In this document: piece by piece, positions 7,770 through 16,097 of the stretch | Numbering within the stretch: position 1 is the stretch's first letter | Layout of the letters: the number at the start of each line of letters is the position of its first letter | Origin: an uncultured Clostridia bacterium | GTDB lineage: Bacteria > Bacillota > Clostridia > Christensenellales > UBA1242 | Reading direction: 5' to 3' | Assembly: GCA_946484195.1 (NCBI GenBank) | Contig: CAMLSW010000005.1 | Span: 1 to 39,670 of the forward strand | Length of the DNA stretch: 39,670 nucleotides | The notes under the pieces: model-generated | The model's input: the letters and a program-made list of their open reading frames with translations, nothing else | What the model was told of the DNA's origin: nothing | Databases searched by the model: none | Translations under genes and position numbers: made by a program

Positions 7770-10250
7770 TTGGCAAATCAGGCATTACAAAATTTAAAAA
7801 GGATACACGAACTACAAAAAGAGGGTGAAATATCTCAAATTTTAAGAGACATCAGGGCCTCTAAAGGTGTAGTTGATGCTTTTGGCAGAGATCTAAGTAA
7901 TAGAAGAAAGGAAATTGAAGTTCAATTACAAAACAGTCAAAAAGCACCAGAGCCAACAATTCAAGAAACTAAAGAAGAGGTTGAGACTAAAAAGCCTGAG
8001 CCTACTTTTGTTGAAAAGTCAGAGACGAATATTAAAGTTTTTGATAATTCTAATACCAACACTCCTAATAATTCATTTAATCAAAGAAGAAACATACAAA
8101 ATAAGTCATTTAAAAATAATGAACAAAAGCCTAATAATAGGAATAATTTTAACAAAGATAAGAAAGATAATAGATTTAATAAACCTCTTGGACAAAACAA
8201 AAAGTTTGGTAATAACAGCTTTGTTTCATCGAAAGGCAACAATTTTAGGTCCTTTGCTAGCGACGTGACCGAACTTGAAATTAAACCTGAGAGAAATTTT
8301 GCTAATAAAGTAAAATATGCCCAAAAGCATACCAATAATGAAGAGAAGAAAGTAGGACAAAAGCGTAGAGAAGAACAGCGCAAGAATAATGTATTCATTG
8401 AGGATGAGAACGGAATTGAAGAAGTTTCATACGGCTCAAGAAAAAATATAAGGAAGAAGAAAGACAATCAGCCAAAACAGGTTGTTACTACCACGATAAA
8501 GCACGCAGTACTTACTGCAAAAGAAATAACAGTTAAAGATTTTAGTGAAAAGATAGGTAAACCTGTCGCTGAAATAGTTAAAAAGCTGATGCTACTTGGT
8601 GTTATGGCAACTATCAATTCAACAATAGATTTTGATACAGCTGAACTTGTAGCAAGTGATTTTGGTATAACATTAGAGCTCAAGATGGATAAATCTTACG
8701 AAGAGAAACTTATAGAATCAGCAACAAGCAAAGATGATGAGAAAGACCTTGTAAAACGTCCACCAATAGTTGCTGTTATGGGACACGTTGACCACGGTAA
8801 GACATCACTTCTTGATGCGTTTAGAAAGACAAACGTTGTTGCAGGCGAAGCTGGTGGTATCACGCAAAGCATAGGTGCATATCAAATATCTTTCAATGGA
8901 GAAAAAATCACATTTATCGATACTCCTGGTCACGCAGCGTTTACTGCAATGAGAGCAAGAGGCGCCAAGGCAACCGATATTGCAATTCTTGTTGTTGCAG
9001 CTGATGACGGAGTTATGCCGCAAACAGTTGAGGCAATCAATCACATTAAAGCCGCAAATGTTCCAATAATAGTTGCAATCAATAAGATGGATAAACCTGA
9101 GGCTAACCCTGACAGGATTAAACAACAGCTTGCTGAAAACGGAGTGTTGCCTGAAGAATGGGGTGGAGATGCAATTTGTGTGCCTATTTCTGCAAAAACT
9201 GGTATGGGGCTTGATGACTTAAAGCAAACAATTCTTTTAGTAAGTGAAATGCAAGAATTAAAAGCAAATCCAAAGAAAATGGCAACTGCAGTTGTTATAG
9301 AGGCAGAACTTGATAAAAATAGAGGACCTGTTGCATCGGTTATTGTACAAAATGGTACTTTACACGTTGGCGACTCTATAATGTCGGGCTTGACATATGG
9401 CAAAGTCAGGGCAATGTTTAACGATAAGGGCAAATCAGTTAAAGAGGCATTACCTTCTACTCCAGTGGAGATACTTGGCTTTAACGACGTACCTTCGTCT
9501 GGTGATGAGGTTTATGCAGTTGAAGAAACCCTTTCAAAACAAGTAATTCAAGAAAGAATTGACAAGATTAAGAAAGAAAGAGCAGAGCATTCGTCAGGTG
9601 TAACTCTTGATAACTTTATGAATAGAGTTCAGGAAGGACATCTTAAAAATCTTAACATCATAATAAAAGCAGATACTATGGGCTCGGTAGAAGCGCTCAA
9701 ATCTTCATTGCTTGCAATTAGAAATGAAGAAGCAAAAGTCAACCTTGTTCATAGTGGTGCTGGTGCTGTGACCGAAAGTGATGTAATTCTCGCACAAACA
9801 ACAGGCTCAATAATAATTTGCTTTAATCAAAAACCGGTGGCAAAAGCTAAGACTCTAGCCGAAACGTCTAAGGTTCAGATTAAAGAATACAAGATTATCT
9901 ATGAAGTTGTTGACGATGTAACAAACGCAATCAATGGTATGCTTAGCATTAAGTACGAAGAAGTGTATATTGGAAGTGCTGAGATAAGAATGGTATTCAA
10001 GTTGTCTACAGCAGGTAAAGTTGCAGGAAGTTATATAAAAGATGGTAAGGCAACGAGAAATTCAATAGCTATTGTTAAGCGCGAAGGCGAAGAAATCGGA
10101 AAGACAACTGTCGAATCCCTTAGAATTGTTAAGGACGAAAAAGCCGAAGTCAACAAGGGATTTGAATGCGGTATCAAACTCAAGGATAATATTGACTTTA
10201 AAGAGGGTGATACTATAGAATTTTATACAAAAGAGATTGTAAAAAGATAG
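7770..10250 (+). CDS. infB: Translation initiation factor IF-2
   Basis: IF-2 is the GTPase that places initiator tRNA on the 30S subunit and promotes subunit joining. It has 826 residues from a TTG start after AAAAGGAG. The amino-terminal 240 residues are a low-complexity linker very rich in Asn, Lys and Phe, followed by the IF2 N domain (about 245-310). The GTPase has G1 GHVDHGKT at 338-345, DTPGH near 384 and NKMDK near 438. The later beta-barrel, IF2-specific and C-terminal domains are all present, ending in FYTKEIVKR. Asn runs in the linker mirror the AT-rich genome. A terminator-like hairpin lies between it and rbfA. Confidence 0.97.
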   Translation: MANQALQNLKRIHELQKEGEISQILRDIRASKGVVDAFGRDLSNRRKEIEVQLQNSQKAPEPTIQETKEEVETKKPEPTFVEKSETNIKVFDNSNTNTPNNSFNQRRNIQNKSFKNNEQKPNNRNNFNKDKKDNRFNKPLGQNKKFGNNSFVSSKGNNFRSFASDVTELEIKPERNFANKVKYAQKHTNNEEKKVGQKRREEQRKNNVFIEDENGIEEVSYGSRKNIRKKKDNQPKQVVTTTIKHAVLTAKEITVKDFSEKIGKPVAEIVKKLMLLGVMATINSTIDFDTAELVASDFGITLELKMDKSYEEKLIESATSKDDEKDLVKRPPIVAVMGHVDHGKTSLLDAFRKTNVVAGEAGGITQSIGAYQISFNGEKITFIDTPGHAAFTAMRARGAKATDIAILVVAADDGVMPQTVEAINHIKAANVPIIVAINKMDKPEANPDRIKQQLAENGVLPEEWGGDAICVPISAKTGMGLDDLKQTILLVSEMQELKANPKKMATAVVIEAELDKNRGPVASVIVQNGTLHVGDSIMSGLTYGKVRAMFNDKGKSVKEALPSTPVEILGFNDVPSSGDEVYAVEETLSKQVIQERIDKIKKERAEHSSGVTLDNFMNRVQEGHLKNLNIIIKADTMGSVEALKSSLLAIRNEEAKVNLVHSGAGAVTESDVILAQTTGSIIICFNQKPVAKAKTLAETSKVQIKEYKIIYEVVDDVTNAINGMLSIKYEEVYIGSAEIRMVFKLSTAGKVAGSYIKDGKATRNSIAIVKREGEEIGKTTVESLRIVKDEKAEVNKGFECGIKLKDNIDFKEGDTIEFYTKEIVKR

Positions 10251-10287
10251 ATTTTTATTTTGAAAATTGTTAATTTTAAAGTATAAT

Positions 10288-10314
10288 AAAAGGAAGGGAG
10301 AGACCTTCCTTTTT
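10288..10314 (+). terminator. Intrinsic terminator or attenuator between infB and rbfA
   Basis: AAAAGGAAGG pairs with CCTTCCTTTT around a GAGAGA loop and runs into a T stretch. rbfA starts only 17 bases later with no clear promoter between, so the site probably reduces rather than blocks read-through. Confidence 0.65.
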
Positions 10315-10330
10315 AAATTTAGGAGTTTAT

Positions 10331-10705
10331 ATGTCAATAAGATTTGAAAGAGCTAATAGTCAAATACAAAAGAACATTTCTTTTATAATTCACAACAAAT
10401 TAAATGACCCAAGAATTGACCCAATGCTATACGTTAGTGAGGTCAATGTAACGCCTGACTTTAAGTATTGCAAGGTAAAGATATCGATTGACAACGATAA
10501 CAAGGAAAAAGTAAATGAGATGATTGGCGTATTGCAAAAATCAGAAGGCTTTATTAAACACGAACTTGCTAAGATGTTGAAAATGCCAGCAATTCCAAAA
10601 ATTAATTTTGAGGTTGATAAAGGTACTGAAGCGACCATTAGAATAAACGAGATATTGAGTACTTTAGATATTCCAAAAGAAGATGGAGAAGGTGATGAAG
10701 AATAG
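10331..10705 (+). CDS. rbfA: 30S ribosome-binding factor A
   Basis: RbfA is a KH-like cold-shock protein needed for 16S 5'-end maturation and 30S assembly. At 124 residues it has the family start (RFERANSQIQKNIS), then NDPRID, the strand VTPDFKYCKVKIS and the helix pair ending in the PKINFEVDKGTE strand. The acidic tail EDGEGDEE is lineage-specific. AGGAG precedes the ATG. The last codons contain the ribosome site and start of nrnA. Confidence 0.94.
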   Translation: MSIRFERANSQIQKNISFIIHNKLNDPRIDPMLYVSEVNVTPDFKYCKVKISIDNDNKEKVNEMIGVLQKSEGFIKHELAKMLKMPAIPKINFEVDKGTEATIRINEILSTLDIPKEDGEGDEE

Positions 10706-11669
10706 TTTGAAAGATATTGCTAAGTTAATAAAGAAGTCGAGTAAAATTGCAATTTTTACACATATCAATCCAGATTATGATGCATTAGGCTCGTCGCTCG
10801 CGCTTTATTATGCTTGTCAATCACTTAATAAAGAAGTTGATATTTATATAAAGGATGAGCTGACAAAAACTCAAAGACTGTTAGTAGATAGTGCAGTTTT
10901 AAAGGGTGAATTTACCGACAGACAATATGACGTTTTCATTTCAACAGATGTTTCATCAAAAGAACTTTTAGGTGACTATAAAGATGTTTTTATAAACGCT
11001 CAAACAAATATAGTTATCGACCATCACTCAAGCAATGAACTCATAGGAAAATTTACATTCAGAGAGCCTTCTTATAGTTCTTGCAGTGAAATTATATTCT
11101 TGCTTATAAAATTGATGAAAGTTAAAATTACAGATAAAATAGCTTCGCTTGTCTATGTCGGTTTGTCGGGAGATACAAACTCCTTTACCAATACTAATAC
11201 AAATCAAAATTCATATTATACAGCTTGTGAATGCTATAAATATGGCGGAGATACTGTAAAGATTAATGAAATAATGTATCGCACACAAACAACAAAAGAG
11301 ACTGAACTTGAAAAATATCTTCTCAATAATTATCATACGATCGACGATGTTGCCTATTGTATTGTAACGCTAAAGACGCTAGAAAAAATGGATGCTAGGA
11401 AAGCTGATTGCGATTTTTATAGCAGTAAGCTGATATCAATGGAAGGTATAAACATTGCTTTCAGCGTTATAGAGTCTAAACCTAATTATTATAACCTGTC
11501 GTTTAGGTCAAAATATGGCTTCAATGTTAGAGATATAGCAAGTAAGTTTGGCGGAGGTGGTCATATAGGAGCGGCAGGCGCTAAATTGCAATATGATAAT
11601 GTAGATAAACTATTAAATCAAATATTGGAAACAATAGAAGCCCAGCGAGTTGAAAATAATGAAAATTAA
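10695..11669 (+). CDS. nrnA: DHH/DHHA1 phosphoesterase, NrnA-type oligoribonuclease/pAp phosphatase
   Basis: NrnA degrades 2-5-mer RNAs and, in Bacillus, also 3'-phosphoadenosine 5'-phosphate. The 324-residue protein has HINPDYDALGS at the amino end, a STDVSS strand where the third metal Asp sits, VIDHHSSN (the DHH motif) and the DHHA1 substrate loop GGGGHIGAAG near the end. I prefer the ATG at 10695, which has GGAG six bases upstream, over the track start at 10683. It overlaps rbfA by 11 bases and truB by 11 bases, so the three genes are probably coupled. Confidence 0.9.
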   Translation: MKNSLKDIAKLIKKSSKIAIFTHINPDYDALGSSLALYYACQSLNKEVDIYIKDELTKTQRLLVDSAVLKGEFTDRQYDVFISTDVSSKELLGDYKDVFINAQTNIVIDHHSSNELIGKFTFREPSYSSCSEIIFLLIKLMKVKITDKIASLVYVGLSGDTNSFTNTNTNQNSYYTACECYKYGGDTVKINEIMYRTQTTKETELEKYLLNNYHTIDDVAYCIVTLKTLEKMDARKADCDFYSSKLISMEGINIAFSVIESKPNYYNLSFRSKYGFNVRDIASKFGGGGHIGAAGAKLQYDNVDKLLNQILETIEAQRVENNEN

Positions 11670-12504
11670 TGGAATAGTTTTAGTCAATAAAGATAGAGGC
11701 AAATCTTCAAACAGCGTAGTCAATAAGGTTAAACATATTTTGCAGGCGGATAAAGCTGGACATTTAGGCACTTTGGATGTGCTTGGAGAAGGATTGCTCC
11801 CGGTAACATTAGGGAAGGCAACTAAATTGTTTGATTACTACCTAACAAAAGATAAAATTTACCGAACTATATTTAAGTTTGGTGAAACTACGGCGACTCT
11901 TGACTTAGAAGGAGAAATTACTAACAGGGATGATAGGGTTGTATCTCCTGAGGATATATTAAAGGTTTTACCTAAATTTGTTGGAAAACAATTACAAATG
12001 CCACCATTATATTCTGCTAAAAAAATAAATGGTAAAAAGGCTTATGAACTCGCGCGAGAGGGAAGTACTGACGTTGCACTAAAACCGAAAGAGATAGAAA
12101 TATACTCTATTAATCTTATAAAGCAATTAGAGAAAAATACATTTCTTTTTGAAATTCATTGTTCTAGTGGCACATATATTCGTTCTGTTTGTAGAGATTT
12201 AGCTACCGCATTGTCTACATATGGTGTTATGCAATACATACAACGTACTAGATGTGGTGATTTTGATTTAAAAGATGCTTATACGATTAATGAAATAGAA
12301 AACGGCAAATTTAAAATTATAGAACTTGATAGTTTGTTCGATTATGATAAGCTTTCATTAGATGAACAACAGGCATCAAAACTTTTGAATGGTGTAAAGA
12401 TAAAATATGCAAAGGATGGCGTCTATAGAGCCTATTGCGAACAATTCTTAGGACTAGTTACAGTCAAAGATGGGCTTATGTCATTCAAGTTAAGGTTGAT
12501 ATAA
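11659..12504 (+). CDS. truB: tRNA pseudouridine-55 synthase
   Basis: TruB converts U55 in the T-loop of tRNAs to pseudouridine. The 281-residue protein has AGHLGTLDVLGEG, whose Asp is the catalytic residue; the more usual form is GHTGTLDPxAxG. It also has PPLYSAKKINGKKAYELAR and SSGTYIRS(V)CRD, all in order. The track begins at a TTG at 11650; the ATG three codons later gives the standard amino end, though neither has a strong ribosome site. The normal next gene, ribF, is absent, which is a lineage difference. Confidence 0.93.
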   Translation: MKINGIVLVNKDRGKSSNSVVNKVKHILQADKAGHLGTLDVLGEGLLPVTLGKATKLFDYYLTKDKIYRTIFKFGETTATLDLEGEITNRDDRVVSPEDILKVLPKFVGKQLQMPPLYSAKKINGKKAYELAREGSTDVALKPKEIEIYSINLIKQLEKNTFLFEIHCSSGTYIRSVCRDLATALSTYGVMQYIQRTRCGDFDLKDAYTINEIENGKFKIIELDSLFDYDKLSLDEQQASKLLNGVKIKYAKDGVYRAYCEQFLGLVTVKDGLMSFKLRLI

Positions 12505-12698
12505 AGGGTGAATGTAAAATAATGAGGTTAAAAACTAACGACGGTTAAAAGTTTTTGAGATTTTGAATTTAAGGATATAATTTGAAGATATAAAAAGAAA
12601 TAGTTTACAGTTGAAAAGCAAAATATTAAGAATGAATTTTACTATTTAAGTATAATGAAGCAAAAGAAGAAAGCAAAAAATCAAAAAAAGGAGAATTT
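12505..12698. other. Intergenic stretch after truB
   Basis: AT-rich, no gene. AAAACTAAC-GAC-GGTTAAAAGTTTTT near 12531 can form an imperfect hairpin ending in Ts, a possible weak terminator. Two TATAAT-like sequences (near 12574 and 12651) may be -10 elements for the next gene, but I found no good -35 for either. Confidence 0.3.
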
Positions 12699-13556
12699 AT
12701 GGTATTATTTGGACCATCTGGCTGTGGCAACGAGTTCTATGAGCAGGGACATAAAACAATTTTAGAAGTTCCAAAATGGGTAAAAGAGTATGGGCTTGAT
12801 GCATATGAGTACTCTTTTGGTCACGGTTATACAATGTCTACAGAACTTGCTCAAAAAGCCGGGCAGTTATTTAAAGAGTATGACATAAAATTATCTTTGC
12901 ACGCACCTTTTTATATCAATTTTGCCAATCCTGATGTGCTGATGTACCAAAAAACGCAAGGATATATTTATACCGGCATAAGATTTATGAGGGCCTTTGG
13001 GGCGGACAGAATGGTTTTTCATCCTGCCTCACAAGGCAAACTTGATAGACCCTCGGCAATAGCTTTAACTACAGAAAGATTTAAAGAAACCTTTGGTAAA
13101 ATGGAAGAAGAGGGTTTGCTTGATGGGCTTTATCTTTGTCCTGAAACAATGGGAAAGACTATGCAAATAGGCACATATAAAGAGGTTATTGAGCTTTGCA
13201 AAACAAATAGTCATCTCGTTCCTACCTTTGATTTTGGGCACATAAATTCTATTGAACAAGGTGGGCTTAAAACTAAGGATGATTTTAAAAGAATAATTGA
13301 TTATTGCATAGAAAATTTAGGTTTTGATAGAACTGATAATTCCCACATCCATTTTTCAAAAATTCAATATGGGGCAAAAGGAGAAATTAGACACTTAAAT
13401 TATGACGATGAAGTTTATGGACCAAACTTTGAGCCGCTTGCAGAAGTGCTTATAGACTACAAGTTGTCGCCGAGAGTCATATGCGAGTCAATGGATAAAA
13501 TGCCTAACGATGCTTTAATTATGAAAAAAATATATCAAAAAATACTAGACAAATAA
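12699..13556 (+). CDS. Endonuclease IV-like TIM-barrel protein (AP endonuclease family 2)
   Basis: The 285-residue sequence follows the xylose isomerase-like TIM barrel pattern of deoxyribonuclease IV. Likely metal ligands appear in order: SLHAPFYINFANP, MVFHPAS, CPETMGK, TFDFGHINS, SHIHFSKIQYG and ICESMD. In classical Nfo the matching motifs are HAPYLINLANP-like, ENTAGQG and DTCH; here PETMGK and DFGH differ, so strict AP-endonuclease activity is uncertain. AAAAGGAG precedes the ATG. It stands alone between truB and efp. Best reading is a base-excision-repair nuclease relative of unproven substrate. Confidence 0.75.
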   Translation: MVLFGPSGCGNEFYEQGHKTILEVPKWVKEYGLDAYEYSFGHGYTMSTELAQKAGQLFKEYDIKLSLHAPFYINFANPDVLMYQKTQGYIYTGIRFMRAFGADRMVFHPASQGKLDRPSAIALTTERFKETFGKMEEEGLLDGLYLCPETMGKTMQIGTYKEVIELCKTNSHLVPTFDFGHINSIEQGGLKTKDDFKRIIDYCIENLGFDRTDNSHIHFSKIQYGAKGEIRHLNYDDEVYGPNFEPLAEVLIDYKLSPRVICESMDKMPNDALIMKKIYQKILDK

Positions 13557-13608
13557 TAGATTGTGTGTTAAAATATATAAGAAAATTTTACTTTAAGGAG
13601 ATTATATT

Positions 13609-14169
13609 ATGGTATTTGCAGGAGATTTTAGAAAGGGAACTACTTTTGAATGGGATGGTGCTGTTTATTCAGTTGTTGAATTTTTGCACGTTAAGCCAGG
13701 AAAAGGTTCGCCTTTTGTAAGAGCTAAATTAAAGAATGTTATGACAGGTCAGGTAAAAGAGACCACATTCAACCCATCAGATAAGTTTCAAATAGCAGTT
13801 ATCGAGAAAAAAGAGATGACTTATCTTTATAATGATGGTGATATTTACTATTTTATGGATGCAGAAACATATGACCAAATTCCTTTAAATAAAGATAGTG
13901 TAGAAGATGCATTAAACTTTATAAAGGAAAATGAAAACTGCACAATGTATTTTTATAAAGGCAATCCATTTGCAGTTTATGCACCAAACTTTGTAGAACT
14001 TGAGGTTATTGATTGCGAGCCTGGAATTCAAGGTGACACATCTAAGTCAACAACAAAGCCAGCAAAAGTTGAAACAGGTTATGTTTTAAATGTTCCTTTA
14101 TTTATTAACGTTGGTGATAGAATTAGAATAGACACCCGTGATGGTAGCTATATGGAGCGTGTTAAATAG
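13609..14169 (+). CDS. efp: Elongation factor P
   Basis: EF-P enters the ribosomal E site and relieves stalling on polyproline stretches. The 186-residue protein has three OB-like domains. The conserved loop [14 protein letters not shown] contains the lysine that many bacteria modify. The carboxyl domain has the signature [18 protein letters not shown] followed by [17 protein letters not shown] lies before the ATG. No modification enzyme is encoded in this window. Confidence 0.96.
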   Translation: MVFAGDFRKGTTFEWDGAVYSVVEFLHVKPGKGSPFVRAKLKNVMTGQVKETTFNPSDKFQIAVIEKKEMTYLYNDGDIYYFMDAETYDQIPLNKDSVEDALNFIKENENCTMYFYKGNPFAVYAPNFVELEVIDCEPGIQGDTSKSTTKPAKVETGYVLNVPLFINVGDRIRIDTRDGSYMERVK

Positions 14170-14428
14170 TTGTTTAGACTTTGTAATATAACATAAATTC
14201 TGTTGATGCAAGTAAAATATGATGCTATACACTTTATTAAAATTTGCTTAAATTATTCGATTTGATAATAATTTACATTATCGGGAACCGAATTTGCTTG
14301 AGTAAAGTTAACGGTTATATACACTGTATGATGGGTGGGCATACCACATTTTGAGTCTTAATAATATCCCAAATTTTAAAACACATTGAATTTTTTTATA
14401 ATCAATGTGTTTTTTTTGATAAATACTA
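14170..14428. other. Intergenic region between efp and the HTH regulator, ending in a terminator
   Basis: No coding frame. It contains a hairpin GATAAT/ATTATC with outer ATTCG/CGAAT pairs (about 14257-14293), a short GTGG/CCAC stem-loop (about 14335-14348), and ends in a strong terminator. A small transcript is possible, but I could not match it to a known RNA family. Confidence 0.3.
14377..14418 (+). terminator. Intrinsic terminator upstream of the HTH regulator
   Basis: AAAACACATTGA pairs with TCAATGTGTTTT and is followed by eight Ts. It lies 200 bases after efp and just before the next promoter, so it insulates the regulator from upstream transcription. Confidence 0.75.
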
Positions 14429-14457
14429 TTGACAAAGCCTTTCGATTATGATATTAT
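14429..14457 (+). promoter_or_regulatory. Consensus promoter of the HTH regulator
   Basis: TTGACA (14429-14434), 17-base spacer, TATTAT (14452-14457). Transcription should begin near 14464, inside the TACGTAAAA repeats. Confidence 0.75.
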
Positions 14458-14460
14458 GTA

Positions 14461-14487
14461 ATTACGTAAAACAAAAATACGTAAAAT
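14461..14487 (+). promoter_or_regulatory. Operator-like tandem TACGTAAAA repeats
   Basis: TACGTAAAA occurs at 14463-14471 and 14478-14486, a 15-base period, each containing the palindrome TACGTA. They cover the predicted transcription start of a winged-helix regulator gene, so autoregulation is a reasonable inference. Confidence 0.5.
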
Positions 14488-14509
14488 AAAAAAAGTAGGA
14501 GGTAGAAAA

Positions 14510-15022
14510 ATGGAAAGCAAAGAAATTATTAAAAGGCTTGATGAGATTGAAAAAAGGCTTAATGTACTTGAAAAAGGAACAACGCAAAAGTCTGGCATCA
14601 AGATAAGGGACTTATCTAATCCAAATGAGCTTAAAGATGGTCAACTTGTCTATGCGGGGAGATTTAAAACAAATGACGGACAAGTAAGTTCGATATTTGG
14701 CTCTAATGTTACAAAAATTGATGATATTATGAGTTATGATTCTGGTGAACTTGCAAATATCATCGAAGCATTTGCTAGCAGGGAAAGACTTGATATTATA
14801 AAAGCATTAATGGAAAAATCTTATACGGCTAAAGAGCTATTGGAAAAATTAAATTTTGCAACCACTGGTAAAGTCTATCATCATCTTTCACATTTAGAGA
14901 AGATTGGTTTGGTGGCAAAGTATAATGACTACTATCATATCTCTGCTAGGTATGTTGGTAGCATTGTACTTATATTTGAAGGTGCAGAAAAGATAATAAA
15001 TAAACAATCTAATATCCAATAA
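14510..15022 (+). CDS. Winged-helix (ArsR-like) transcriptional regulator with amino-terminal coiled coil
   Basis: This 170-residue protein starts with a short coiled coil (IIKRLDEIEKRLNVLEKG) and a linker. Its winged helix begins near residue 90: SRERLDIIKALMEKSYTAKEL, then the recognition region GKVYHHLSHLEKIGLV and the wing KYNDYYHIS. No ArsR metal-binding cysteines are present. The coiled coil probably mediates dimer formation. It is a single-gene unit with its own promoter, repeated operator-like sites at the start of the transcript, AGGAGG before the ATG, and a terminator. Targets outside its own promoter are not apparent from this window; the neighbouring spoIIIA operon starts 160 bases downstream. 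Confidence 0.75.
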   Translation: MESKEIIKRLDEIEKRLNVLEKGTTQKSGIKIRDLSNPNELKDGQLVYAGRFKTNDGQVSSIFGSNVTKIDDIMSYDSGELANIIEAFASRERLDIIKALMEKSYTAKELLEKLNFATTGKVYHHLSHLEKIGLVAKYNDYYHISARYVGSIVLIFEGAEKIINKQSNIQ

Positions 15023-15045
15023 AATAAATAATTAATTGTATAAAA

Positions 15046-15118
15046 CTTAAGTCTGGTTTAAATGAGGCAAACCTAAAAATATTTTAGGAGTTTATTTAAA
15101 TCGGGCTTATTTTTTTTG
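15046..15118 (+). terminator. Large imperfect terminator after the HTH regulator
   Basis: AAGTC..GGTTTAAAT pairs imperfectly with ATTTAAATC..GGCTT, enclosing CCTAAAA/TTTTAGG, and is followed by a run of Ts. It separates the regulator from spoIIIAA. Confidence 0.65.
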
Positions 15119-15136
15119 GCTTAATTTGTCGTTATT

Positions 15137-15165
15137 GTATCTTATAATTTTCTCCTTCATAGATT
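15137..15165 (+). promoter_or_regulatory. Possible SigE-type promoter of spoIIIAA
   Basis: CATAGATT (15158-15165) resembles the SigE -10 (CATACANT), with GTATCTT 14 bases upstream as a weak -35. spoIIIA is SigE-controlled in Bacillus, and no SigA promoter is evident here. The match is loose. Confidence 0.3.
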
Positions 15166-15182
15166 AATGTAAGGAGAGGATT

Positions 15183-16088
15183 ATGCTAAAAAAGATTTTA
15201 TCCGATGATTTATATAACATTTTAGCGAATAAAGTAAATTTAAATTTTGTCTGCGAGATAAGGCTGAGAGCGGACAAGCCCATAGTCCTTCTAATAGGCT
15301 CTCAAAGAACTTTCTTAGGACGAGATGGAACGACCTCTAATTTAAGAGAGTCAATTAGGGCTAGCAAGGTTATGATAGAAGACATAATTTTCAGGGCTAG
15401 CGAATGCTCTATATATTCTGTAAATGAGCAAATAAAAAGAGGCTTCATTGTAACTCAAGGTGGTATAAGGCTAGGTATAGGCGGGGATATCATAGAAGAG
15501 AATAAAAATATCAAGACTATGACAAATTTTTCAAGCGTAAATATACGTCTACCACACGAGATTAAAAACTGCTCTTTATCTGCATTTAATTATTTGGTTG
15601 AAGAAAATAAAGTCTATAATACCTTGGTTTTATCGCCACCAGGAGCTGGAAAAACTACATTTTTGAGAGATTTTATCTTGCAACTTTCAGAGAAAAATTA
15701 TGCTTATAACGTGCTCGTTCTTGATGAGCGTGGAGAGCTTGATATAGGGCGCAGTGGCTGTCTTGGAAACTTTGTTGACAAGATATGCTACGCAAGAAAG
15801 TCGGTAGGTTTTGAAAACGGAATAAGAGCCTTAAGCCCAGATATTATAGTTACTGACGAACTTGGTCAACTTGAGGATGTGGAGGCTGTAAACTATGCAA
15901 TCAATTGCGGCGTTACAGTTTTAGCTTCGGTCCATTGCGACAATATCGATAGCTTTATCAAAAAACCTAACTTTGAAAAGATCATAGACAACAAACTTTT
16001 TGAAAGATATGTACTATTGTCCAAACGTAATGGTCCTGGAACACTAGAAGGCATATATAACGAGAATTTTTCAAGGGTAAGGTTATAG
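15183..16088 (+). CDS. spoIIIAA: Stage III sporulation protein AA, ATPase
   Basis: SpoIIIAA is the secretion-type ATPase of the SpoIIIA-SpoIIQ channel joining mother cell and forespore. The 301-residue protein has the early INEQIKRGFIV segment typical of the family, Walker A SPPGAGKTT near residue 150, Walker B-like VLVLDERGE near 178 and DIIVTDELG near 220. It is the first of eight spoIIIA genes, all in the same order as in Bacillus. AAGGAGAGG precedes the ATG. Confidence 0.95.
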   Translation: MLKKILSDDLYNILANKVNLNFVCEIRLRADKPIVLLIGSQRTFLGRDGTTSNLRESIRASKVMIEDIIFRASECSIYSVNEQIKRGFIVTQGGIRLGIGGDIIEENKNIKTMTNFSSVNIRLPHEIKNCSLSAFNYLVEENKVYNTLVLSPPGAGKTTFLRDFILQLSEKNYAYNVLVLDERGELDIGRSGCLGNFVDKICYARKSVGFENGIRALSPDIIVTDELGQLEDVEAVNYAINCGVTVLASVHCDNIDSFIKKPNFEKIIDNKLFERYVLLSKRNGPGTLEGIYNENFSRVRL

Positions 16089-16097
16089 GAGGGTGAA

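Noticed and set aside
7915-8268. 117-residue frame inside infB
   Set aside because: It is a shifted reading of the low-complexity Asn/Lys linker of IF-2, with no ribosome site of its own.
14170-14417. 6S RNA or known riboswitch after efp
   Set aside because: The two halves do not pair into a long rod, and no recognisable riboswitch core was found; kept only as a possible small RNA.
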